64,000 nucleotides of DNA from Paraprevotella clara YIT 11840 (GTDB lineage Bacteria > Bacteroidota > Bacteroidia > Bacteroidales > Bacteroidaceae), in NCBI RefSeq assembly GCF_000233955.1, contig NZ_JH376597.1:372001-436000 (forward strand). Direction: 5' to 3'. The translations under genes and the position numbers were made by a program. A model generated the notes under the pieces. That model worked only from the letters and a program-made list of their open reading frames with translations, made no database searches and had not been told where the DNA came from. Below are positions 46,718 to 55,431 of this stretch, piece by piece; within the stretch, counting starts at the first letter, position 1, and each line of letters starts with the position of its first letter.

Positions 46718-48715
46718 TTAATGTGTATCTTCTCCTTCAAGCAAATTGGTTGGGATGAACTCAATGTAGTCGAAATGGCAACTCCCGTCTAACATTTGCA
46801 CCACACGGAACTCATGGGTTTCCATCTTATCCCAACTGAATATCCCCAGGACCTTACGTAAGGCATACGGGTCATTACGTGCAGAACCTTTTACCCCTCC
46901 ACTGCTTCCCGTAGGTAACAACTCATTAGAAGCAAAACAATCCGGCGCTTTCATGAATCCCCTGTTATGCAAGCTCTTATCATTCTCATAACCATAATAA
47001 TCCTCTTCATTGCCACCGCCCCAAATATAAGGGGAGTTGATTTGAGTGTACACGTATTCCTGTTCCCAACCAATAGAGGCATCATCCCCCTTCAAGCGCA
47101 TGTCGATGGGAATGCCACAAGGTTGTTCGTCAAGGTAAAATTGCGTAATCCCTCTATGGTTTGTGTTAACCCTATAACCGATACGCACTTCATAACTTCC
47201 ATCCGGAATAGGACCAACAGTAATGGTCACATCGAACATACCCCAACTCTCTATATAATCATGTAAATAATCACTGTGCATGTTATCCCCTATATATTTG
47301 ACAAACACGCTGGCCCCCTCTTCATACTTTAGTTTTTTACAATACCCTTCAGGCAAATAATAACACTTATTTGAAATGATATCATTATTACGCAATTCCG
47401 GCAGAAAAGTAGCGAAGTCCATACGGATACGTTTCCCACGCATGATACGCCCCAACTTGTCCTTATCATACACCAATATGCCGGTCAGGGCGTGGATGAC
47501 CCCGTTTTGGCAGTCCAAATTACTATGCGCCATATCCAACGTCACCACATCGTCCAATTCTTCGGTCATGTTCGTATAACGAGGGTCGTAACAATTACGT
47601 TCATCATTAAATATCGGTTTCTGAGCATTCTCACTCCCCCATGTAAAAGCCTGAACCGTAATGACTGACTGTTCGGCCATGGGTATGAGGTACTGCTCCA
47701 ACCAGAACTTTCCGTCCCGGAATTTATCATTCAACCAGTCTTCATCCATCCACGTATGGGTGAAAGCATAATTTCGTGTATTAACCAACTGATTGGAAGT
47801 CAACATCGTCGGTAATAAATGGTAACCTACAAAAAGCGACAGGCTGCTTCGCTTGTCTTCGTCCGGAAAATCCGCCCCTTCCGGATAGAAACGTTTGGCA
47901 TATTCCCGCATGTCGTCCAACGTACGGATTCCGTTCAATGCCAACACCGAATCCGTCTCCAATAAAGCCGTATAACGGAAGTTTCTTGCTTTCGGGTATT
48001 CCGCCGTACTTGAATATGGGTCGGTAGCCGGTTTCGTTACCGGTGCCACATAATGTTCATCATCAATCTGCAGCAAGGAGTCCCTCCAACCGGTAGCACG
48101 AAGAGCATCCCCATACAAATTGAAATGTCCTTCCGTCTCAATGTAATCAGGCAGCAAGTCCGTATTACCGGCCAACACCTTGTCCACCACATGCGCCACA
48201 CCGTTGACCAACATGTGGTCGCCCGACACGATGCGTGCCGAATTGTTGATCATCCATGCAGTCCCATCGGGTGCAATGGACGTGTACAGATAACGCCCCA
48301 ACATGTTTTTCGTGTCGATAGCTCCGGACGTAAAACCGGCCGTTTCATAGTTTCCCGCATCGTTGGCCTCACCGTCTATCAGATGGTAAAACACCATTTC
48401 CTTGACAGCTTCCACCGAATCTAAAAAATGCTCAAACGACCCGTAGCCCTGTTCTTTCACATACGTCCCCATCGCCGCGTTATTCGGTACAAAACAGGTA
48501 TATGCCCCATAAGACTCCAACAAAGGCAAGGCGTTAGCAGTTTTGAGAGCATCCACAAATGCCGAATACTCCTCGTTATCCTGCAGGAAATCGCAGACGG
48601 TCTCCCCCGTGAAAGTCGTGTAATTCTCCCCCACGTCATCGGAATCCTTGCATCTCGGGAAAACGCAAAACATGCAGGCTAACGTCCCGAATAGAAAAAT
48701 CTTTCTTATTTTCAT
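46718..48715 (-). CDS. FAS1 domain lipoprotein with C-terminal beta domain (paralog 2)
   Basis: This is a tandem paralog of the gene at 44626-46623, with the same two FAS1 domains and the same C-terminal beta domain ending HFDYIEFIPTNLLEGEDTH. The start at 48715 (MKIRKIF) is chosen by alignment to the paralog; ATGs at 48721 and 48736 are alternatives. The lipobox is odd: FPRC, with Arg at -1 where Gly, Ala or Ser is normal, although KDSDD follows as an export-type signal. Nucleotide identity to the paralog is patchy, with long near-identical blocks. An ECF-like promoter element lies 53 bp upstream of the chosen start. Confidence 0.86.
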   Translation of the reverse strand: MKIRKIFLFGTLACMFCVFPRCKDSDDVGENYTTFTGETVCDFLQDNEEYSAFVDALKTANALPLLESYGAYTCFVPNNAAMGTYVKEQGYGSFEHFLDSVEAVKEMVFYHLIDGEANDAGNYETAGFTSGAIDTKNMLGRYLYTSIAPDGTAWMINNSARIVSGDHMLVNGVAHVVDKVLAGNTDLLPDYIETEGHFNLYGDALRATGWRDSLLQIDDEHYVAPVTKPATDPYSSTAEYPKARNFRYTALLETDSVLALNGIRTLDDMREYAKRFYPEGADFPDEDKRSSLSLFVGYHLLPTMLTSNQLVNTRNYAFTHTWMDEDWLNDKFRDGKFWLEQYLIPMAEQSVITVQAFTWGSENAQKPIFNDERNCYDPRYTNMTEELDDVVTLDMAHSNLDCQNGVIHALTGILVYDKDKLGRIMRGKRIRMDFATFLPELRNNDIISNKCYYLPEGYCKKLKYEEGASVFVKYIGDNMHSDYLHDYIESWGMFDVTITVGPIPDGSYEVRIGYRVNTNHRGITQFYLDEQPCGIPIDMRLKGDDASIGWEQEYVYTQINSPYIWGGGNEEDYYGYENDKSLHNRGFMKAPDCFASNELLPTGSSGGVKGSARNDPYALRKVLGIFSWDKMETHEFRVVQMLDGSCHFDYIEFIPTNLLEGEDTH

Positions 48716-48767
48716 CTTCATCTCTCTTTTAAACAATCATACGTTTCGTGTTTCCACCCTCTATTTC

Positions 48768-48798
48768 CTACTACGTATCTCATGGCCCAAATACTTAC
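48768..48798 (-). promoter_or_regulatory. ECF-like two-block promoter motif, copy 2
   Basis: GTAAGTATT (48790-48798), 14-bp spacer, CGTAGTAG (48768-48775) on the minus strand, with TAATTTTTTAATAACC upstream. The start codon of the FAS1 gene follows within 32-53 bp. Confidence 0.8.
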
Positions 48799-48866
48799 GG
48801 TTATTAAAAAATTAGGCGAAGCCTTGAAAACTCCGCCCAATCATTATCTAATATCCGATATTGCGT

Positions 48867-51428
48867 TTACCTCACCAACACTTTCTTCACCGTGTCGCCC
48901 ACACGGACAATATACATGCCCGGAAGAACCGTCTGGTGCACCGTACCTTCAAAGGAAGCCACGCGCATGCCGTCTACCGTATAAATGGCACCGGCCTCTG
49001 CCGTGAAGACATTGATGGTACGACCGGTCACGAACACCTTCAAACCGTCTCCGTCGGCCTGTACGTCGCAGATGGCCGTAGCGAAGCTTTCGGACGGAAT
49101 ATCTTCTTCCGTTTCAAACGTACGGATCCAGTCAATGTAGAGCGCATCGTCTTTCTGGAAGCCCATCGTACTGAAATACTGGCTCACGTACGGCATCTTG
49201 CCCACGCTGATATATTTCAGTAGGTCCCAGTAATATACATCGCCCTTGGCTTCGGCGTCGGCCAGATTCAAAGCAAAGTCCGTAGCACTTGTTTCCGGTT
49301 TGCTCAAGAAGTTGAATACATCCACCGTAATGTCGGGATTCGTCCCTTTACATTTGATGGCCAGATAACGCCGTACACCCGGATTCAAGTTCACCAAGCA
49401 AGCCTCGTCACGCACACCTCCCGCCGGGTCGCGGTCGTAGAAGTTCGTAAATACACCGCCTTCACGACGCATGGAAGGACTGGCCGGATAAACCGTCGCA
49501 TTGCCTAAAGAAGTCCCGTCGAACGAATCGTATGTTTCTGCCGCCGTCAGTTTCAGGCAACCCAAGTCTTCTCCGTCTTCGCTCTTGTAAGTACCCTTGT
49601 TCACACGCGACCACATGCGCCAGCGTTGCATACGCCAACCATCCAACATAAACGTCTGTCCGTGTTCGCCCATAACCAGTTCCGCACCGTTTATCGTACC
49701 TTTCGTGCTCGGGTCTTCCTCGACTTCGCCATTGAATTCCCAAGCCTCGAACAGTCCGCTCTTCTCGTCTTCCGTCGGATTATAACTTTCCAATGCGTCT
49801 ACGATTTGGAACAAATAAGGCTGCATGTCGTCATAACTTACCTCCGGGAACGCATTCACGGTCTTCAATTCATAACCCGACTTATAGTAATAGAAAGAAC
49901 CGCACTTCATGTCGAACAACCCGTAACCGTCGCGGTCGGCAAATGTGAAAGTTGCAGCATCTCCCGAGCCCTTAACCAAAAGCAATGTCCCGTCTGTACA
50001 TTGTACGACTACGCCATCCTTGCCCTTCAAATTATAAGCACACTGACCGTTAGATACTCCAATAGGAACAAAAGTCAACGGAATAGCACTTTCGTTAGCC
50101 CCTAATGCCAAAGGACGACCTGTATAATTATCCTTTGTCACTTCCGATTGAGCTGCATACAATGACGTAGCTGCATCAGACGTACGAATATAGTTATACA
50201 CCAAATTCTCCGACGGATTAACATAAGAATAAAACTCCGCAATCGCAGCATTGATATTTTCTATGGCAGACAGATATTCTTCCGTGGTAGCATCTGACTT
50301 ATTGTACACGACATCAGCATCTGCATGTACGTTTTTCAAAGCCGCATAAGCTGCGTCGGCATCTCCTGCGTAATTTTCAAATCCTTTAATCACTTTTTCT
50401 GCCTCATATAAAGCCGTATTCAAAACATCTTTTTGAGGATTTTCTATCGCACCGTCCCCCCAATTGTTTTCTTCTGTCAGGCTTTTTACTGCGGCATCCA
50501 TTGACGTATAGGTTTTGAACCATTTCACGTTCAAATAAGGCAACTCTTCCCGCGTTTTCGCACGGGCTACAACCGTATCTCCATTTTCATCAGTTTCCAC
50601 ATACATTGTATCTGCACGAGTAATAAAGCCCAACGAACAATGGGATATCTTAATAGGCACACGGTCTATCAAACGATGAGAGGCTAAGGCCAATTGGGAG
50701 GAGTCACGAATAGAAGCAAAATTGACTGCTACGATAATTTCACATTTGTCTTGACTTTCTGTCACAGGCAAACGTTTCATATACCATACAGTATCATTCT
50801 GTTGGGCAGTAAATTCATTCACATCTTTATTTATTCTTATGGACAAAGTAGAGTCATTCCCTTCCCTATTATATAAATAGATGGAATCACGCCCTAATTC
50901 ATCTTTAGCCCATGGACAATGCGACTTCACCACATCCAAAGCTTTGGTAAATCCCCAAAAACCTCCACCTCCATTATTCGGCAAATCAACGTCTTGCTTT
51001 CCTGTATAAGGGTCATGCCAAAAGAACTCAATCCAGAAATTACTGTCGCCGGGTGTCTTCACCTGAGACTGACGCGGAATAGACAACTTGGCCACAAAAA
51101 CCGGATAAGAGGGAGTAATGGTCATAAAACCTTCCCCTTTCACCTTTTCACGCCAATCAATACGTGAACGAAATTGAAAACCACCTTTGTCTTTATCAAA
51201 GGCAGTGTTATGCACTCCAGGAATCCATCTCAAATAATCGCCTTCAAATTCATAACTCGGCTCCCATTGTGCCCATTGTTTACCTTCCGGACCAAACTCA
51301 ATTTGGGCATTGGCCTGCATTTGGGCTGCCGTCCAGTTGTAATACCCGTTCACACCGTGAACGTCGCGCGCCCCGGCCATTCCGGCCCAACAGAGCAAAG
51401 ACGCACTGAGTAAATGTCTCAATCTCAT
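48867..51428 (-). CDS. Large modular secreted protein (DUF4979-like?), 853 aa
   Basis: The signal peptide covers ~1-20. Residues ~25-310 are beta-rich with many aromatic residues (NWTAAQM, WAQWEPSYEFEGDYLRW). Residues ~335-425 are helical and resemble the small helical linkers seen in the HExxH proteins. A beta-trefoil-like stretch follows, then a beta domain (about 600-770) with ACLVNLNPGVRRYLAIK and WDLLKYISVG, which recalls DUF4979 proteins found beside SusCD genes. The tail ends GMYIVRVGDTVKKVLVR. No catalytic motif is visible. It is probably a surface glycan-binding protein. It heads the core cluster, with an ECF-like promoter element 49-79 bp upstream. Confidence 0.83.
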   Translation of the reverse strand: MRLRHLLSASLLCWAGMAGARDVHGVNGYYNWTAAQMQANAQIEFGPEGKQWAQWEPSYEFEGDYLRWIPGVHNTAFDKDKGGFQFRSRIDWREKVKGEGFMTITPSYPVFVAKLSIPRQSQVKTPGDSNFWIEFFWHDPYTGKQDVDLPNNGGGGFWGFTKALDVVKSHCPWAKDELGRDSIYLYNREGNDSTLSIRINKDVNEFTAQQNDTVWYMKRLPVTESQDKCEIIVAVNFASIRDSSQLALASHRLIDRVPIKISHCSLGFITRADTMYVETDENGDTVVARAKTREELPYLNVKWFKTYTSMDAAVKSLTEENNWGDGAIENPQKDVLNTALYEAEKVIKGFENYAGDADAAYAALKNVHADADVVYNKSDATTEEYLSAIENINAAIAEFYSYVNPSENLVYNYIRTSDAATSLYAAQSEVTKDNYTGRPLALGANESAIPLTFVPIGVSNGQCAYNLKGKDGVVVQCTDGTLLLVKGSGDAATFTFADRDGYGLFDMKCGSFYYYKSGYELKTVNAFPEVSYDDMQPYLFQIVDALESYNPTEDEKSGLFEAWEFNGEVEEDPSTKGTINGAELVMGEHGQTFMLDGWRMQRWRMWSRVNKGTYKSEDGEDLGCLKLTAAETYDSFDGTSLGNATVYPASPSMRREGGVFTNFYDRDPAGGVRDEACLVNLNPGVRRYLAIKCKGTNPDITVDVFNFLSKPETSATDFALNLADAEAKGDVYYWDLLKYISVGKMPYVSQYFSTMGFQKDDALYIDWIRTFETEEDIPSESFATAICDVQADGDGLKVFVTGRTINVFTAEAGAIYTVDGMRVASFEGTVHQTVLPGMYIVRVGDTVKKVLVR

Positions 51429-51476
51429 AATTTTTAATTTAAAGTTATACTATAAAAATAGAACTCTCTCTATACC

Positions 51477-51507
51477 CTACTACGTTTCACAACCTCAGAA
51501 TACTTAC
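51477..51507 (-). promoter_or_regulatory. ECF-like two-block promoter motif, copy 3
   Basis: GTAAGTATT (51499-51507), 14-bp spacer, CGTAGTAG (51477-51484) on the minus strand, with an A/T-rich run immediately upstream. It lies 49 bp before the start of the 853-aa gene. The 14-bp spacers of the three copies differ in sequence, so only the two blocks, the A/T run and the downstream GG(G/A)NATAGAG are conserved. Confidence 0.8.
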
Positions 51508-51561
51508 AGAAGAAAAAAAATTTTTAGTTTCAATTCAAATTTTCCTTGCATGCCACATACG

Positions 51562-51893
51562 TCTCCCTGAATTTTTCATAAAGACCTTTCATCTTTCAGG
51601 ATGTAAGACAAGCCTTTCATTTCCTTTGTATTATAAGCTGAAAGATGTCCCAAGCATCCTTCAGCCACGCTTCATTCCGTTCGCCTGAGATTATAAAATC
51701 GTTTGCCTGAGATTGAAAAATTGTTCGCCTGAGATTGAAAAATCATTTGGCTTAGAACTTTTTATCCCTCTCCGTTATGAAAGAAGGCTGAAAGATACCT
51801 GAAACGTCCTTCATTCTATAATATTCTATATCACAATTGGTTACCATATAATCTGAAGGATGAAAGGTCTTTTTGAAAAATTCTGAGGGGGCG
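51562..51893 (+). repeat. Interspersed terminal-inverted-repeat element, copy 3
   Basis: This copy is about 332 bp, in the same orientation as copy 2. The left arm contains AAAGACCTTTCATCTTTCAG and the right arm its near reverse complement CTGAAGGATGAAAGGTCTTT. Inner palindromes GCTGAAAGATG/CATCCTTCAGC flank a tract of three full plus one variant 22-bp units (TTGTTCGCCTGAGATTG type) at about 51677-51764. It lies about 160 bp beyond the stop of the 1112-aa gene. Confidence 0.85.
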
Positions 51894-51979
51894 AGCACGG
51901 GGAATGACGGATTTCCGATAGAGATACTTTGTCCCCCTCTGATTTCTACTACCTCCTCATCTTCATCTCCTCTGCAAAT

Positions 51980-52045
51980 AACACCGTTCAAATCCATTCC
52001 CCTCGATTATTAATCCCACCAAAAAAAATGAATTTGAACGGTGTT
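51980..52045 (-). terminator. 19-bp inverted repeat after the 1112-aa gene
   Basis: AACACCGTTCAAATCCATT (51980-51998) pairs with 52027-52045 with a single mismatch, around a 28-base loop, ending 7 bp from the stop codon. It probably forms a terminator or mRNA-stabilising hairpin, but no U-run follows it on the minus strand, so it is not a classical rho-independent terminator. Confidence 0.6.
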
Positions 52046-52051
52046 GTATAT

Positions 52052-55000
52052 TTAACGTCCCACAATACGCTTGTAAGTTTTCACGGTACCATCAGATAAT
52101 ATTTGTTTTTGGATATAAAATCCTTTGAGAGGTTTGTCTATCCGGGTACCATCTGCTTTATACCAAATGGTTGATTTTACTTGCAACTCATCGCTATTCC
52201 TATGTTCCAATATAGCAGTTTTAACGGTTACTCTTAAGCGACGTTTGACCGGCGTAGCTTCACCCCATTCCTCGTTTCCGTTTTGATAGGCTACGATATA
52301 GGTGTTACCAGGCCCCACCACGTGAATTTTTCCATTTACAATGGTAGCCACATCAGTCTTTGAAGATGAATAAGTAACGGGTAACCCCGACGTGGCCGTT
52401 GCCTTAGGTGAAAAATCTGCAATCCCTTCTTCTACCACACCTAATTCGGGAAAGTCAATAGTCTGCTCTTTCAAGCTCATCTTACGACCATAAAACTGAA
52501 CCTCCGCCACATTGCAAAAACCATCTTTAGGAGACATATAACGTAAATATCTGAATTTCTTTCCTGTCGATGAAAGTTTTATGTGAGTATACTTCCCTTC
52601 TTCTGGCGTAAATGTTACAGTATAAAGCGTTTCCGCATCACTGAAATCCATTTTGTTTGCACCTTGAAAAACACCACCTACCATACGCTGTGGCATACCA
52701 TTACGCGGTGCGAAACGTAATTCATAAACATAAGCACGATTATTTTCCCCTAAATCATACCCCACATAGGCCCCGTCTTTTTGTGAGGAATCGAAATAAG
52801 TATCCAATAATCCATCTACAGCCGCCTGTTTCATTGTGGCAACGTTGTCCTCCCAACTTCCGTCCGTACCTATAACCACTCCCTCCAGTTTTTCTATACT
52901 GAATATTTCTACAATATCCGACTCGCAGTACGAACTTGTACCCAATCTATTTACTGCCATAACCCTATAATAATAGGTTTTGTTCTCTTCCACCGAGGTA
53001 TCAACAAACGACAGCACAGAATCGGATAACAGCGTTTGAAACTCACCGTCAATGGATTCCGCACGTTGCAAGACATACGAAGATGCTTCATCAGTAAAAG
53101 CCCACCTAACAACAACTTCCGGTTCTCCGTTACATTCTGCTCTAATATATGCAGGCGACAACGGAATACCCAATTTAGGCATGGTGACACTTACAACAGC
53201 AGACTCATCACTATAACCACCAAATCCACGGCTTTTGATGCCATAGCTGTAAGTCTGCTCGGGTACCAGACAAGAATCTTGAAATATAGGTTGTATGGCA
53301 ACATACTCTTTTCCATCGTGACGTGTAAGCACATAGTCTATAGCACCTTTTACCGGAGTCCACGAAATAGCGGCACGCGTACTGTTGCAAGCATCAACCT
53401 GTACATTTTGCGGCGTGTCTACAACCGTGAGTACGTTTTCCACAGTGACATGGTCAAATATAGCTTCGTAAGCTTCACCTGTGTCAGATGCCGTACTTGA
53501 AGCCATCCCAACGTAATAATCACTTGCCATGGAAACCGATTGGCGACCAATCTCAAACCAATTCATTCCGTCGCGAGATTGATAAGCCATGAACACATCC
53601 CCCTCGCGTTGTAAGCGAAACCATACGGGTGCATAAGTGAAATCATTGCCTTCCACCCAAGAAGTTCCACCACCTTGTGAAGAGCGCGTACACATGCGGC
53701 ATAAACGATAACCCACTTCGCCTAAAGTGATACCAACCCGCTTGGATGCACCATCAAGAGATTCACGCATTATGATACCCACCTTATAAAAAGCTTCCTC
53801 GGTAGAAACCAATCGAACAGTAAATATGGCATCCCCTTTTACCTTTCTATAAACAAAACCATGCGCATCATTTGTGCCGCCAATGTCATGCCCCACTCCC
53901 GATACGGCAAAAGAACTGCTTTGGGTATTGAGGTACTTTCCTGCCCCTATACCTGTTTGCCCCACATCTTCAAAAGCCCATTCTTCAGGCAATATTTCAC
54001 TTCCGGCAGAGGCCGTCAAAGGACCGACGACATCAGAGGCTTCACTTTCTCCTGCATAATTAAAGAGAATCACTTTATAATAATAAACATGTCCTGCAAT
54101 GACGCTATGGTCTTGGTAGCTATTTTTTGTAGAATGGTCTACAGTAGCCACACAATTATAATTCACGCCATCTGAAGAACGATAAACTTTATATCCGCTT
54201 TGGTCGTCGAGTACAGGGTGACTCCATGAAAGTTCCATAAACCCTATTCCTTGTGTCACTTTAAATTGAACCGGCTTTTGAGGAACCACTTTAAACACGG
54301 GAGACAACTCCGGATCGGCCACATAAAAGAGTGTATGATAGAAACGTCCGGGACGAGCCACCTTGGCATAACGATCTAAGTAATAATACTGGGAACCATC
54401 CAATTTTTTCACTTCCTTGTAATGATGCAAAGCACATTCAAAAATAGAACCGTCTGGATACAAACGATTCCCGTTATTATGGGTGGACAAATAATACCAA
54501 CGTCCAACAGGAGTATAAACCATAGAGTCTTCATATCCCAAATTGGCTTGACACCAATAATCGAAACTGCGCAACAGACGATTGTTATCGTACCCGAACA
54601 AGTCATCACCTTGTACCCAGGCCACATGTGCCATACGGCACAAATCATCAAGGACAAGATTGGCGTGGACCATGTCGCGTCCCATTTCGTTGAGTTGTCC
54701 GGAATCGGTAATGGCTCCCGTTATCGAACCGGGAATAGATTCGTTTTTAAAATAACCGATGGCTTCATCGTAGATGGCTTCATCATCAAGTAGTACGCCA
54801 GCTATAAGCAAACCGTCGATGGCACCCGCTGACCAACTGCTCATTCCGTTTGTTCTCTCCTTTCTTAAAGCCGGAACAAGAATTGTTCGCACTTTATTTA
54901 GAAACTGATTGTATGAAACCTCCTCCCATCCACTATAGAAAGAACCGTCGCTTAAACGCAGCAATTCAGCCGCATAACATAAATCTCGAGCCGGATACTG

Positions 55001-55390
55001 GTAGAGCTGCTGTGTAGCACTTTCCATTTTCTCTGCATACACCGACAGGATGCGAGCCGCACAATCAGCATATTTTACATTCCCCGTAACATGCCATTGC
55101 AGCGCATTGTAGAAAGCCGCCATGGCATCATTGCTCACCTGTTGGCGAGTACCATCACTTCCTCCGATTTCAATATGTCCCGAAGTGGTGTAAGACGGGC
55201 TGGCATAACGGTCGCTTTGCAGAGTTTGCCATTCACTATAAAACGGTTCTGTTTTGTCTGCAATATGTTTCTTCATCTTCTCTATTTCAACTATCGAAAC
55301 CATTGAACACGGATGTTTGAAATCACGTGCCCAAAGAAAACTTACATTACTTATTATTAAGCAACACAAAATAAACAAGCCTTTCTTCAT
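52052..55390 (-). CDS. Alginate-lyase-like multidomain secreted protein, 1112 aa
   Basis: Signal peptide ~1-21. Residues ~25-365 form a helical toroid domain like the alginate-lyase superfamily (GGSDGTRQQVSNDAMAAFYNALQW, QLNEMGRDMVHANLVLDDL). Then come an FN3 domain, a DUF1349-like beta-sandwich (about 460-650), two further FN3 domains, a discoidin-like domain (about 850-960, ending VAEVQFYGRK), a Big-like segment and a GFYIQKQ...KTYKRIVGR tail. It likely cleaves or binds a uronic-acid polysaccharide; PL38-type glucuronan lyase is one possibility. It is a paralog of the gene at 59505-63182, but its base composition is visibly more AT-rich than its neighbours. Confidence 0.85.
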   Translation of the reverse strand: MKKGLFILCCLIISNVSFLWARDFKHPCSMVSIVEIEKMKKHIADKTEPFYSEWQTLQSDRYASPSYTTSGHIEIGGSDGTRQQVSNDAMAAFYNALQWHVTGNVKYADCAARILSVYAEKMESATQQLYQYPARDLCYAAELLRLSDGSFYSGWEEVSYNQFLNKVRTILVPALRKERTNGMSSWSAGAIDGLLIAGVLLDDEAIYDEAIGYFKNESIPGSITGAITDSGQLNEMGRDMVHANLVLDDLCRMAHVAWVQGDDLFGYDNNRLLRSFDYWCQANLGYEDSMVYTPVGRWYYLSTHNNGNRLYPDGSIFECALHHYKEVKKLDGSQYYYLDRYAKVARPGRFYHTLFYVADPELSPVFKVVPQKPVQFKVTQGIGFMELSWSHPVLDDQSGYKVYRSSDGVNYNCVATVDHSTKNSYQDHSVIAGHVYYYKVILFNYAGESEASDVVGPLTASAGSEILPEEWAFEDVGQTGIGAGKYLNTQSSSFAVSGVGHDIGGTNDAHGFVYRKVKGDAIFTVRLVSTEEAFYKVGIIMRESLDGASKRVGITLGEVGYRLCRMCTRSSQGGGTSWVEGNDFTYAPVWFRLQREGDVFMAYQSRDGMNWFEIGRQSVSMASDYYVGMASSTASDTGEAYEAIFDHVTVENVLTVVDTPQNVQVDACNSTRAAISWTPVKGAIDYVLTRHDGKEYVAIQPIFQDSCLVPEQTYSYGIKSRGFGGYSDESAVVSVTMPKLGIPLSPAYIRAECNGEPEVVVRWAFTDEASSYVLQRAESIDGEFQTLLSDSVLSFVDTSVEENKTYYYRVMAVNRLGTSSYCESDIVEIFSIEKLEGVVIGTDGSWEDNVATMKQAAVDGLLDTYFDSSQKDGAYVGYDLGENNRAYVYELRFAPRNGMPQRMVGGVFQGANKMDFSDAETLYTVTFTPEEGKYTHIKLSSTGKKFRYLRYMSPKDGFCNVAEVQFYGRKMSLKEQTIDFPELGVVEEGIADFSPKATATSGLPVTYSSSKTDVATIVNGKIHVVGPGNTYIVAYQNGNEEWGEATPVKRRLRVTVKTAILEHRNSDELQVKSTIWYKADGTRIDKPLKGFYIQKQILSDGTVKTYKRIVGR

Positions 55391-55431
55391 TTGTATATAA
55401 TAATTAGTTAAACATTCGCAGATTCCATTTT

